NCBI RefSeq assembly: GCF_006337105.1
Contig: NZ_CP040871.1
Coordinates: 62,001 to 126,000 of the forward strand
Source of the DNA: Thermomonas aquatica
GTDB taxonomy: Bacteria > Pseudomonadota > Gammaproteobacteria > Xanthomonadales > Xanthomonadaceae
Length of the DNA: 64,000 nucleotides
Direction: 5' to 3'
Of the stretch, positions 55,525 through 64,000 are shown one piece after another (position 1 is the first letter of the stretch; every line of letters starts with the position of its first letter). The notes beneath the pieces are model-generated. The model was not told the DNA's origin and searched no databases. It saw only the letters and a list, made by a program, of their open reading frames with translations. A program made the translations under genes and the position numbers.

Positions 55525-56451
55525 TCAGGCCAGTCCGTAGGGCAGGTCGCTGGTGGAGACCACGCGCTCGCCGATCGCCTCGCCGCGCAGGAAGCGCAGG
55601 GCGGAGGCGATCACGCCGGCGTCGTCGGCGATCCGGTTGTGGCCGAGGCCGCGCGTGCTCAGCAGCCGCGACTGCGGCCAGTAGCGCGCCCAGCGTTCGC
55701 CCTCGGCCCACGGCACTTCGCGGTCCTCGATGTCGTGCACGATCAACGCCGGGCGCCCGATCCGCGGCGCATTGTTCTGCGCCTGCAGTTCGTCGGCGGA
55801 GAACCGCATCGCGGTTTCGAAGCGGGCGAACATGCGTCGGCCCAGGTGCCCGGCCAGCCACAGCAGCCTGGAGAAGCGCTCGACCGCGGCCAGCGGATCG
55901 GCGGCCGGCGCGATCAGCACCGCGCTGTTCGCCTGCATGCCGCGCGCCAGCGCCAGTGCCGTCGCCGCGCCGCCCAGCGAATGGCCGATCACCGCCGCGG
56001 CCGGGCCGTAATGCCTCGCCACCGCCATCAGGTGGCAGGTGAAGTCGGGCAGGGTGGTATGCCTGCCGCCGCTGCGTCCGTGCCCGGCCTGGTCGAAGGT
56101 CACCACCGCGTATCCCGCGTCGCGCAACGGCTGCAGCCAGCGCGCGACGCGGGTGCCGTGGCTGGACCAGCCATGCGCGAACAGCACGTAGGGCTGCAAG
56201 GCCGGGTCGCCCCAGACGTAGGTATGGATCGCGATGCCGTCGATGCCGAGGTCTTCCTCGCGCGCGCCCAGCGTCGGCGCCGCGTTCGCCCGCGCCCGGC
56301 TGGAGGCGAACGGCGTGGTGAACAGTCGTGCCGCCCTGGCCGCGATCGCATCCGGGGCGATGCGGCCGCCGAGCAGGAATGTCAGCCGTACCAGCTGCAG
56401 CCTCAGGTAATTACGAACGGTCGTGCTAATTTCAGCCAAGCGCATGGACAT
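55525..56451 (-). CDS. Alpha/beta hydrolase
   Basis: A 308-residue alpha/beta hydrolase. The HGWSSHG segment precedes the catalytic domain, the nucleophile elbow is GHSLGG (near 149), an acidic residue is in DIEDREVPW and the catalytic His is in TRGLGHNRIADD. It resembles small esterases or lipases; the substrate is unknown. It starts 20 bp after the TetR gene on the same strand, behind a GAGGTG site, and is likely regulated by it. Near codons 8-12 it contains a 15-base word that also lies at the TetR promoter. Confidence 0.9.
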   Translation of the reverse strand: MSMRLAEISTTVRNYLRLQLVRLTFLLGGRIAPDAIAARAARLFTTPFASSRARANAAPTLGAREEDLGIDGIAIHTYVWGDPALQPYVLFAHGWSSHGTRVARWLQPLRDAGYAVVTFDQAGHGRSGGRHTTLPDFTCHLMAVARHYGPAAAVIGHSLGGAATALALARGMQANSAVLIAPAADPLAAVERFSRLLWLAGHLGRRMFARFETAMRFSADELQAQNNAPRIGRPALIVHDIEDREVPWAEGERWARYWPQSRLLSTRGLGHNRIADDAGVIASALRFLRGEAIGERVVSTSDLPYGLA

Positions 56452-56471
56452 GACGGCACCTCGTCGTGGGA

Positions 56472-57092
56472 TCAGGGGGAAGCAGCGAGCGGGGAGGCGG
56501 CGTGGGCGGCGAACCAGCGCTCCAGCGCGCGGTCGCCGTGGCCGCGCGCCTGCTCGTAACCGAACAGGCCGGCCTCGTGGAGCATGGCCAGCGGGATCGC
56601 ATACAACTCGAAGGCGTACTGGTCGGTGTCGCCATCGCGCAGGTGGCCGCAATCGATGGCGATCTGCGCGGCGCGTTGCAGTTCCTGGCGCCAGCGGCGC
56701 TCGTTGCGCAGCACCTGGTCGCGCAGCGGGCCGGGGCGGTCGTCGAATTCGCTGACCGAAGCCACCAGCACGCAGCCGCCGCTTTCCAGCCGCCCCCACT
56801 CGAACCAGTTGCGCATCAGCGCGCGCAGCCGCGGCAGGCCGCGCGGTTGCGACAGGGCCGCGCCCAGCACGTAGTCGCCGAAACGCGTGCCGGCCGCTTC
56901 CAGCACGGCCAGCTGCAGCTCCTCGCGCGAACCGAAATGGGCGAATACGCCGCTCTTGGACATCCCCACCGCCTGCGCCAGCGGCCCGATCGACAGGCCT
57001 TCGATGCCGGCGAAACGAGCGATCTCGTAGGCCTTGTCGATGATGGCGTCGCGGGTGGCGGCGCCCTTGCTGGTGGCGGTAAGCGAGTTCAT
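56472..57092 (-). CDS. TetR-family transcriptional regulator
   Basis: A 206-residue TetR regulator. The helix-turn-helix (about 12-58) reads TRDAIIDKAYEIARFAGIEGLSIGPLAQAV followed by GMSKSGVFAHFGSREELQLAV. The C-terminal ligand domain contains WFEWGRLESGGCVLVASVSEFDDRPGPLRDQV, like the TetR_C_13 type. The ATG at 57092 starts the family sequence. It precedes the hydrolase gene on the same strand by 20 bp. Repeated words upstream of its start make autoregulation likely. Its ligand is unknown. Confidence 0.92.
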   Translation of the reverse strand: MNSLTATSKGAATRDAIIDKAYEIARFAGIEGLSIGPLAQAVGMSKSGVFAHFGSREELQLAVLEAAGTRFGDYVLGAALSQPRGLPRLRALMRNWFEWGRLESGGCVLVASVSEFDDRPGPLRDQVLRNERRWRQELQRAAQIAIDCGHLRDGDTDQYAFELYAIPLAMLHEAGLFGYEQARGHGDRALERWFAAHAASPLAASP

Positions 57093-57103
57093 GGCCGCGA
57101 CAA

Positions 57104-57136
57104 TAGCACGACCGTTCGGATTTATTTGACCGTTCG
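57104..57136. promoter_or_regulatory. Probable TetR operator (repeated GACCGTTCG)
   Basis: Two direct copies of GACCGTTCG lie at 57110-57118 and 57128-57136, 18 bp apart, 12 bp upstream of the TetR start. The longer word TAGCACGACCGTTCG (57104-57118) recurs in inverse orientation at 56414-56428, inside the adjacent hydrolase gene. Confidence 0.55.
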
Positions 57137-57159
57137 TCGGATCGGCCCGCTGCCTGCGC

Positions 57160-58046
<887 letters not shown>

Positions 58047-58047
<1 letters not shown>

Positions 58048-59087
58048 CAGGCGAGGCCCTCGGGCAATTGCATGGTGATGCAGTGCAGGCTGCCGTTCTG
58101 CCAGATCAGCGGGCGGCAGGGCACCTGCACGATTTCGCGGCCCGGGAACGCTGCGGCCAGCACGGCGGCGGCGGCATCGTCGGCGGGATCGCCGTAGGCC
58201 GGCATCAGCACCGCGCCGTTGACGATCAGGAAGTTGGCGTAGCTCGCGGCCAGGCGGCGGCTTCCGTCTTCAGCGATGTCGATCACCGGCTGCGCCCACG
58301 GCAACGGGAACAATCGGTACGGCTTGCCATCCTTGGTGCGCAGCGCGGCGATCTCGTCCGCCATCGCCTTCAGGTCGGCGTAGTGCGAGTCCGCTTCGTC
58401 ATCGCAGGCCTGGAACACGATGCCGTTGCCCGGCGCGAAGCGGGCGAGGGTGTCGATGTGGGCGTCGGTGTCGTCGCCTTCCAGCGCGCCGTGGTCCAGC
58501 CACAGCACGCGCTCCTGCTGCAGCCAACCGGCGAGCTTGGCGGTCAGTTCCTCGCGCGAGGCGTCGGGATGGCGTTCGTGCAGGCACTGCCAGGTGGTGA
58601 GCAGGGTGCCGTCGCCGTCGGTCTCGATGGCACCGCCTTCCAGCGCGAAATCGATGACCTGCCGCTCCTGCGTGGCGAACACGCCCTGCGCGGTCAGGCG
58701 CTCGACCAGGCGGTCGTCGTCGCTGGCGCCGTACTTGCCGCCCCAGCCGGTGAAGCGGAAATCGAGCAGGCGGAAGCCGTCGCCCGCGCGCAACGCAATC
58801 GGGCCGGAATCGCGCAGCCAGGTGTCGTCGTAGGGCACGGTCACGAAACGCACGCGTTCCATGTCGATGCGGTTGCTGCGCAGGCGCATTTCCGCGTAGG
58901 TCTCGACATCGTCGTCGGCCACGCAGATGACGACGCGCTGGAAGCGGGTGATCGCCGCGACCAGTGCGATGTAGGTCTCCTCGACCTCGGCCAGGCGCTC
59001 GGCCCAGTCGGTGTCGGCGTTCGGCCACGCGATCAGGATCGCCGACTGGGGTTCCCACTCGGCGGGGAAGCGCACGGTCTCTTGCAT
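58047..59087 (-). CDS. aguA: Agmatine deiminase
   Basis: A 346-residue agmatine deiminase of the peptidylarginine-deiminase-like fold, releasing ammonia to give N-carbamoylputrescine. Family motifs are SAILIAWPNADTDWA, TWLRDSGPIALR, ALEGGAIETDG, GDDTDAHIDTLARF and, at the end, NGSLHCITMQLP with the active-site Cys. The start at 59087 agrees with the family. It is followed by aguB in a one-base overlap. The route supplies putrescine from arginine. Confidence 0.96.
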
Positions 59088-59096
59088 GCTTGTTTC

Positions 59097-59444
59097 TTAG
59101 GTGGTGGGCGGCTTCGGCCCGATCTCGTCCGGGTCGGCCTTGGTCATCACCACGTCGATGACGCGGCTGCGCTCGAAATAGACGGTGAAGTTCGGGTAGG
59201 TCCAGCGGTTGATCGTCGGCCAGTCGCGCTTCTGCCCGCCGCGCGGATCCAGGCGATCGCTCGGCGCGCCGTACTTCGCTTCGACCTGGGCCATGCTCAT
59301 GCCGCGCTTCGGCAGGTTGCCCGGTTCCTCCCGCACGCGTTCGATCAGCAGGACGTCGCCCCGGACCGGAACGTCCTGGGCGAGGGCGATGCAGGGCGCG
59401 GCAAGCGATGCGGCGGCGAGGATGCTGCAGGTCAGACGATTCAT
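59097..59444 (-). CDS. Small exported hypothetical protein
   Basis: A 115-residue protein with a signal peptide (MNRLTCSILAAASLAAPCIALAQ, cut near residue 23). The mature part has the segment EKYG-like AQVEAKYGAPSDRLDPRGGQ followed by INRWTYPNFTVYFERSRVIDVVMT, a pattern I recognise in small envelope proteins of Xanthomonads without an assigned function. The start at 59444 is chosen for the signal peptide. It lies 9 bp upstream of aguA and may be cotranscribed. Confidence 0.75.
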   Translation of the reverse strand: MNRLTCSILAAASLAAPCIALAQDVPVRGDVLLIERVREEPGNLPKRGMSMAQVEAKYGAPSDRLDPRGGQKRDWPTINRWTYPNFTVYFERSRVIDVVMTKADPDEIGPKPPTT

Positions 59445-59529
59445 GGCGACGTTCCCTGTGCAGACGAGGTAACGGCGGATTCTATGCCTGAAAAGTGAAC
59501 GAACCGCGATGACGGCCCGCGGAAACGAC

Positions 59530-59552
59530 GAAGGCCGCACGCGGCGGCCTTC
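59530..59552 (-). terminator. Hairpin downstream of rpmJ
   Basis: A 9-bp GC stem (GAAGGCCGC with its complement) and a 5-base loop lie 24 bp past the rpmJ stop. The T-tract on the minus strand is short and interrupted, so termination may be partial and read into the next gene. Confidence 0.6.
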
Positions 59553-59575
59553 GGCAGTGCAACCTGTGGCGCGAA

Positions 59576-59701
59576 TCAGCGCTGGCGCGCCTTGAAACGC
59601 GGGTTGGACTTGCAGATCACGAAGACCTTGCCACGACGGCGGACCACCTTGCAGTCGCGGTGACGGGCCTTCGCCGACTTCAGGGAGGACAGGACCTTCA
59701 T
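59576..59701 (-). CDS. rpmJ: 50S ribosomal protein L36, type B (zinc-independent)
   Basis: A 41-residue L36 of the type-B form. It has [24 protein letters not shown] followed by [16 protein letters not shown], lacking the second Cys and the final His of the zinc-binding form. Type-B L36 copies substitute in the ribosome when zinc is scarce in many bacteria, although in Xanthomonads a 41-residue form is the common annotated copy. The ATG at 59701 is the family start, and the longer frame to 59773 is not conserved. Confidence 0.95.
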   Translation of the reverse strand: MKVLSSLKSAKARHRDCKVVRRRGKVFVICKSNPRFKARQR

Positions 59702-59812
59702 GACAGAACCTCGGCGAAAAGTTGGATTGGAGCGGTGGATGGAGCGGGATGGGTGAAACACGAAGCCGCGCATTCTAGCGGGGTTTGTTTCGCCGAATCA
59801 ATAGCTTGAAGG

Positions 59813-59835
59813 AAAAAACTGCCGGGCTGCGGCAG
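59813..59835 (-). terminator. Minus-strand terminator-like hairpin upstream of rpmJ
   Basis: A 6-bp stem (CTGCCG with CGGCAG) and a 5-base loop are followed on the minus strand by T6 (A6 at 59813-59818 on plus). It lies between the cmk start and the rpmJ gene, so it would stop transcription coming from inside cmk before rpmJ, or act as a leader attenuator. Confidence 0.5.
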
Positions 59836-59864
59836 CCGCGGCGAAGCCGGCCATAATTCCCGGC

Positions 59865-60548
59865 ATGGATACCACCGCGCCCGTCCTCACCATCGATGGC
59901 CCGTCCGGCTCCGGCAAGGGCACGATCAGCCGCATCGTGGCCCAGCGCCTGGGCTGGCATTACCTGGATTCCGGCGCGCTCTACCGGGCGGTCGGCATCG
60001 CCGCCGGCTGGGCCGACATCGACCTGTCCGACGCCTCGGCGCTGGTGCGCTGCACCTTCGACACCGAGATCGGCTTCCGCGACGACGCCGCCGGCGAGCC
60101 GCGGGTGATCGTGAACGGGCTGGACGCCACCGACGAGCTGCGCACCGAAACCGCCGGTGCCGCCGCCTCGGCCATTGCCGCGATCCCCGAGGTGCGGGCC
60201 GCGCTGAAGGACCGCCAGCGCGTGTTCCGGCAGCTGCCGGGGCTGGTCGCCGACGGCCGCGACATGGGCACGGTGATCTTCCCGGATGCCGCCCACAAGG
60301 TGTTCCTCACCGCCAGCGCCGACGAGCGCGCCGAAAGGCGCTATAAGCAGTTGAAAGACAAAGGGGTTTCCGTCACACTTGACGGTCTGCTACGGGAGAT
60401 TCTCGCCCGCGATGCCCGCGATGCCAGTCGCGCGGTGGCGCCGCTGCGACCGGCCGACGACGCCGTCCGCATCGACACCACCGGCCTTGGCATCGATGGC
60501 GTGGTCGCGCTGGTGCTGGATGTCGTGTCCCGCCCCAGCGCGAGCTGA
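59865..60548 (+). CDS. cmk: Cytidylate kinase
   Basis: A 227-residue nucleoside monophosphate kinase phosphorylating CMP and dCMP. The P-loop is [14 protein letters not shown] near residue 8, followed by [23 protein letters not shown] and the lid region [16 protein letters not shown], all typical. The gene is the first of cmk-rpsA-ihfB-lapA-lapB, the conserved gammaproteobacterial block. Its end precedes the rpsA leader by 160 bp. Confidence 0.97.
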   Translation: MDTTAPVLTIDGPSGSGKGTISRIVAQRLGWHYLDSGALYRAVGIAAGWADIDLSDASALVRCTFDTEIGFRDDAAGEPRVIVNGLDATDELRTETAGAAASAIAAIPEVRAALKDRQRVFRQLPGLVADGRDMGTVIFPDAAHKVFLTASADERAERRYKQLKDKGVSVTLDGLLREILARDARDASRAVAPLRPADDAVRIDTTGLGIDGVVALVLDVVSRPSAS

Positions 60549-60710
60549 GCGCGTTTCCCCCGTCGCAGAATCCTTCCACCTGGCGCATCCCGCGTCGGGT
60601 GGCGCCCATCCAACCATCACACATGGCCAAGCGCGTTCCTGCGCGACGCCAGACCCAAGGTGGGTCGCCCCGTGAGTGCGGGCGGCCTGTGTATCCACCA
60701 GAGATTTTTC

Positions 60711-62411
60711 ATGAATTCCGTAATGACCGAATCCTTCGCCGAACTGTTCGAACAGAGCCAGGCCAACCTCGCCAAGCTGAAGCCCGGCGCCATCGTCAAG
60801 GGCATCGTGGTCGACGTCCGCAACGACGTGGTGGTGATCAACGCCGGCCTGAAGTCCGAGGGCATCGTCCCGATCGAGCAGTTCCGCAACGACGCCGGCG
60901 AAATCGACGTGGGCATCGGCGACGAGGTCAAGGTCGCGCTCGACTCGCTCGAGAACGGCTTTGGCGAAACCGTGCTGTCGCGCGAGAAGGCCAAGCGCGC
61001 CATGGTGTGGGACGAACTCGAGGAAGCGCTCGAGAAGAACGAGACCATCGTCGGCCGCATCAGCGGCAAGGTGAAGGGCGGTTTCACCGTCGACATCAAG
61101 GACGTCCGCGCGTTCCTGCCGGGCTCGCTGGTCGACGTGCGCCCGGTGCGCGACCCGGTCTACCTCGAGGGCAAGGAACTCGAGTTCAAGCTGATCAAGC
61201 TGGACCGCAAGCGCAACAACGTGGTCGTCTCCCGCCGCGCGGTGGTCGAGAGCGAGCATTCGGAAGAGCGCGAGCAGCTGCTCGAGAAGCTGGTCGAGGG
61301 CGCGGTGCTGAAGGGCGTGGTCAAGAACCTCACCGACTACGGCGCGTTCGTCGACCTCGGCGGCATCGACGGCCTGCTGCACATCACCGACATGGCCTGG
61401 AAGCGCGTGCGCCATCCGTCCGAAGTGGTCGAAGTCGGCCAGGAGCTGGACGTCCGCGTGCTGAAGTACGACCGCGAGCGCAACCGCGTCTCGCTGGGCC
61501 TGAAGCAGTTGGGCGAGGATCCGTGGGACAACATCGCCCGCCGCTACCCGGCCAACAGCCGCGTGTTCGGCAAGGTCAGCAACGTCACCGATTACGGCGC
61601 GTTCGTCGAGATCGAGCCGGGCGTCGAAGGCCTGGTGCACGTCTCCGAAATGGACTGGACCAACAAGAACGTCAACCCGGCCAAGGTCGTGCAGGTCGGC
61701 GACGAAGTGCAGGTCATGGTGCTGGACGTGGATGAAGAGCGCCGCCGCATCTCGCTGGGCATCAAGCAGGTCACCAGCAACCCGTGGGAAACCTTCGCCG
61801 CCATGCACAAGAAGGGCGACAAGGTGTCCGGCCAGATCAAGTCGATCACCGACTTCGGCATCTTCATCGGCCTGGACGGCGGCATCGACGGCCTGATCCA
61901 CCTGTCCGACATCACCTGGAACTCCACCGGCGAAGACATCGCCCGCAACTACAAGAAGGGCGACACGCTCGAGGCGGTGGTGCTGGCGGTCGATCCGGAG
62001 CGCGAGCGCATCAGCCTGGGCGTCAAGCAGATGGAGCAGGACCCGCTGGGCCAGTTCATGGCGAGCAACCCGAAGGGCAGCAAGGTCACCGGCACCGTCA
62101 AGGAAGTCGACGCCAAGGGCGCGACCATCGACCTCGGCGAGGGCGTGGAAGGCTACGTGTCGGCCCGCGACGTCGCCGACGAGCGCGTGGACGACGCCAG
62201 CCAGTACCTGAAGGTCGGCCAGCAGGTCGAAGCCAAGTTCGTGGGCATGGACCGCAAGGGCCGCAGCCTGCAGCTGTCGATCAAGGGCAAGGACGACGCC
62301 GAAACCGCCGAAGCGATGGCCGAGTACAACAAGGCCTCCTCCGACGCCGCCAGCGGCACCACCAAGCTGGGCGCGCTGCTGCGCGAGCAGCTGAACAGCA
62401 AGTCCGAGTGA
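60711..62411 (+). CDS. rpsA: 30S ribosomal protein S1
   Basis: A 566-residue S1 with six S1 domains of about 85 residues each, visible as repeats of the G-x-V-x-x-(I/V)-T-D-(F/Y)-G-(A/I)-F-(V/I) kind, for example [18 protein letters not shown] and [18 protein letters not shown]. It lets the ribosome bind structured mRNA. The ATG at 60711 was used; an ATG at 60723 begins the family's usual [10 protein letters not shown] and may be the true start. There is no good ribosome binding site before either, as is normal for rpsA. A leader of 160 bases precedes it, and a strong terminator follows. Confidence 0.97.
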   Translation: MNSVMTESFAELFEQSQANLAKLKPGAIVKGIVVDVRNDVVVINAGLKSEGIVPIEQFRNDAGEIDVGIGDEVKVALDSLENGFGETVLSREKAKRAMVWDELEEALEKNETIVGRISGKVKGGFTVDIKDVRAFLPGSLVDVRPVRDPVYLEGKELEFKLIKLDRKRNNVVVSRRAVVESEHSEEREQLLEKLVEGAVLKGVVKNLTDYGAFVDLGGIDGLLHITDMAWKRVRHPSEVVEVGQELDVRVLKYDRERNRVSLGLKQLGEDPWDNIARRYPANSRVFGKVSNVTDYGAFVEIEPGVEGLVHVSEMDWTNKNVNPAKVVQVGDEVQVMVLDVDEERRRISLGIKQVTSNPWETFAAMHKKGDKVSGQIKSITDFGIFIGLDGGIDGLIHLSDITWNSTGEDIARNYKKGDTLEAVVLAVDPERERISLGVKQMEQDPLGQFMASNPKGSKVTGTVKEVDAKGATIDLGEGVEGYVSARDVADERVDDASQYLKVGQQVEAKFVGMDRKGRSLQLSIKGKDDAETAEAMAEYNKASSDAASGTTKLGALLREQLNSKSE

Positions 62412-62431
62412 TCGGCTCGCCGTAGCAAACG

Positions 62432-62463
62432 TGGCGGCCCGGTTCCGGCCGGGCCGCCATTTT
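62432..62463 (+). terminator. Intrinsic terminator after rpsA
   Basis: An 11-bp GC stem (TGGCGGCCCGG with its complement) and a 6-base loop are followed by four T residues. It lies 21 bp after the rpsA stop and just before ihfB, so it lets rpsA be expressed more than the genes behind it. Confidence 0.85.
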
Positions 62464-62491
62464 CATGGTTGCAGTTGCAAAGCACGGGTCC

Positions 62492-62794
62492 ATGACCAAG
62501 TCCGAACTCATCGAATTGCTGGCCCGGCGCCAGCCGCACCTGAAGGCCGACGACGTCGACCTGTCGGTGAAGTCGTTGCTGCAGATGATGGGCACCGCCC
62601 TCGCCGACGGCGATCGCATCGAAGTGCGCGGGTTCGGCAGTTTTTCCCTGCATTTCCGCCCGCCGCGCACCGGCCGCAACCCGAAGACTGGCGATGCCGT
62701 CGCCCTGCCGGGCAAGCATGTCCCGCATTTCAAGCCGGGCAAGGAATTGCGCGAGCGCGTGACCACCGTCGTGCCGCTGCCGACCGACGACTGA
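62492..62794 (+). CDS. ihfB: Integration host factor subunit beta
   Basis: A 100-residue DNA-bending protein of the HU/IHF family. It has [51 protein letters not shown] then [35 protein letters not shown]. The arm with Arg-Pro-Pro-Arg-Thr-Gly-Arg-Asn-Pro grips the minor groove. It pairs with IhfA. The ATG at 62492 starts the family sequence; an upstream frame from 62465 is not conserved. Confidence 0.97.
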   Translation: MTKSELIELLARRQPHLKADDVDLSVKSLLQMMGTALADGDRIEVRGFGSFSLHFRPPRTGRNPKTGDAVALPGKHVPHFKPGKELRERVTTVVPLPTDD

Positions 62795-62843
62795 TCCGCC
62801 GTAGTCCGCTAAGCTAGCAGGCGATTCCGCAGGGTCGACCTCG

Positions 62844-63131
62844 ATGATCCGCCTGATCCGCCTGATCGTCGCCATCGCCTGCATCCTGCTGGGTGCGATC
62901 GTCGGCGCACTGAACACCCAACCCGTGCTGCTCGACTTCGGCATCGCCAGCGTGCGCGCCAGCCTTGGCCTGAGCGTGCTGGTCGCGTTGCTGCTGGGCG
63001 TGCTGGTGGGCGGCACCATCCTCGCGGTCGGCGTGGTGGCGCCACTGCGCCGGCGCCTGCGCCGCGCCGAAAACGCCGCGCGCGCGATGCGCATGGAGCA
63101 CAGCGACATGGACGGGCTTTCCAATGGGTAG
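62844..63131 (+). CDS. lapA: LapA, lipopolysaccharide assembly protein A
   Basis: A 95-residue inner-membrane protein with two hydrophobic segments (about 7-23 and 43-66) and a basic cytoplasmic tail with a short coiled-coil (RRRLRRAENAARAMRMEH). This is the DUF1049 family, LapA in E. coli, which works with LapB to set LPS synthesis levels. It overlaps lapB by 8 bp. It follows ihfB as in most gammaproteobacteria. Confidence 0.92.
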   Translation: MIRLIRLIVAIACILLGAIVGALNTQPVLLDFGIASVRASLGLSVLVALLLGVLVGGTILAVGVVAPLRRRLRRAENAARAMRMEHSDMDGLSNG

Positions 63132-64000
63132 CTTCAATTTCGACGTGTGGATCTGGTTCGTGGTGCTGGTGCCGTTGGCGGCGCTGGCAGGCTGGGTGAT
63201 CGGCCGGCGCGGCGGCGAGCGCCACAGCGACAGCCAGGTCAGCAAGTTGTCGACCACCTATTTCCGCGGGCTGAACTACCTGTTGAACGAACAGCCGGAC
63301 AAGGCGATCGAGTTGTTCCTGCACATCGCCGAACTGGACAAGGACACCTTCGAGACCCAGGTCGCGCTGGGCCACCTGTTCCGCCGCCGCGGCGAGGTGG
63401 ACCGCGCGATCCGGCTGCACCAGGCGCTGGCGCAGCGCAACGACCTCAACGATGCGCAGAAGGTGCAGGCGCTGTCCGCGCTTGGCGAGGACTACATGCG
63501 TTCCGGCCTGCTGGACCGCGCCGAAACCGTGTTCTCCGACCTTGCGCGGATCGACCAGCGCGCGCCGCAGGCATTGCGCCACCTGATCGGCATCTACCAG
63601 GCGGAGCGCGACTGGGAGAAGGCGATCGAGAACGCGAGTCGCTTCGAGGCGGCCACCGGCGAGCCGATGGGCAAGCTGGTCGCCCAGTTCGAATGCGAAC
63701 TGGCCGACCGCCAGCGCGCCGCGGGCGAGATCGGGGCCGCGCGCGCCTCGATCGCCCGCGCCTACGCCGCCGACTCGAGCTCGGTGCGCGCCGGCATCAG
63801 CGAAGGCCGGATCGAAGCCGAAGCCGGCAACCCGGCGGGCGCGGTCCGCGCGTTCGAACGCGCCGCCCGCCACGATCCCGATTACCTGCCGGTGATCCTG
63901 CCGGCATTGCTCGAAAGCTACGACAAGGTGGGCGAGCGCACCGGCGCGCGCGCGTTCCTGGCCGAGATGAGCGAACACTACCGCGGCATCTCGCCGGTGC
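63124..64000 (+). CDS. lapB: LapB, lipopolysaccharide assembly protein B (3' truncated)
   Basis: The first 292 codons run to the window end. The N-terminus is a single membrane helix (FNFDVWIWFVVLVPLAALAGWVIG) followed by tetratricopeptide repeats: YFRGLNYLLNEQPDKAIELF, FETQVALGHLFRRRGEVDRAIRLHQ and so on, spaced 34-37 residues. LapB binds LpxC and FtsH and adapts LPS synthesis; the C-terminal rubredoxin-like domain lies beyond the window. The start overlaps the lapA stop. The frame is open throughout. Confidence 0.93.
   Translation, partial: MGSFNFDVWIWFVVLVPLAALAGWVIGRRGGERHSDSQVSKLSTTYFRGLNYLLNEQPDKAIELFLHIAELDKDTFETQVALGHLFRRRGEVDRAIRLHQALAQRNDLNDAQKVQALSALGEDYMRSGLLDRAETVFSDLARIDQRAPQALRHLIGIYQAERDWEKAIENASRFEAATGEPMGKLVAQFECELADRQRAAGEIGAARASIARAYAADSSSVRAGISEGRIEAEAGNPAGAVRAFERAARHDPDYLPVILPALLESYDKVGERTGARAFLAEMSEHYRGISPV

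Overview
The window looks like a chromosomal segment of a high-GC gammaproteobacterium of the Xanthomonadaceae/Lysobacteraceae type (Xanthomonas, Lysobacter, Luteimonas, Thermomonas relatives). The grounds are the strong G/C bias at third codon positions, the 41-residue type-B ribosomal protein L36, the ManC/WecA/sugar-transferase exopolysaccharide genes, the serC-pheA-hisC-aroA and cmk-rpsA-ihfB-lapA-lapB blocks, and an RNase E with a long Ala/Gln-rich tail. No rRNA, CRISPR array, insertion sequence or prophage was seen. The one tRNA is tRNA-Ser(UGA).

Region 1 (1-8668) is an exopolysaccharide block: the 3' end of a nucleotide-sugar 4,6-dehydratase, a phosphoglycosyl transferase, a GNAT acetyltransferase, a UDP-glucuronate-type 4-epimerase, ManC, an ABC exporter and a WecA-like transferase. 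A nucleotidyltransferase-fold protein lies on the opposite strand.

Region 2 (8675-14355) is the most unusual part. Six genes on the minus strand run: secreted propeller-like protein, 61-residue Cys-containing peptide, signal-peptidase-like Ser/His protein, HprK-like kinase, PqqD-like protein, radical SAM/SPASM enzyme. The last five are joined by four successive 4-bp stop/start overlaps. It reads as a peptide-maturation (RiPP-like) operon. It is bracketed by two closely related wecA paralogues in direct orientation (7604-8668 and 14483-15610), so it sits like a cassette between homologous arms.

Region 3 (15623-25275) is rich in storage-lipid functions: two phasin-like proteins (one with an apparent frameshift in its tail), acyl-CoA-binding protein, TetR regulator, a two-domain fatty acyl-CoA reductase, a patatin-like phospholipase and a polyhydroxyalkanoate-system protein. 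Also present are a TPR-like protein, a membrane-anchored Mrr-type nuclease domain and an FHA protein.

Region 4 (25247-36404) holds the methionine sulfoxide repair pair msrP-msrQ, the serine/aromatic amino acid operon serC-pheA-hisC-aroA, a TonB-like protein, serS, a divergent azoR/lysR pair with two operator-like repeats, tRNA-Ser and a GacA/UvrY-like response regulator.

Region 5 (36438-64000) carries rne, rluC, phhB, nfuA, a large Ala/Pro/Gln-rich membrane protein, two cytochromes c, an adaptor plus two RND pumps, small membrane proteins, a TraB-type protein, a TetR/hydrolase pair, the agmatine pathway aguA-aguB, rpmJ, and cmk-rpsA-ihfB-lapA-lapB (lapB cut by the window end).
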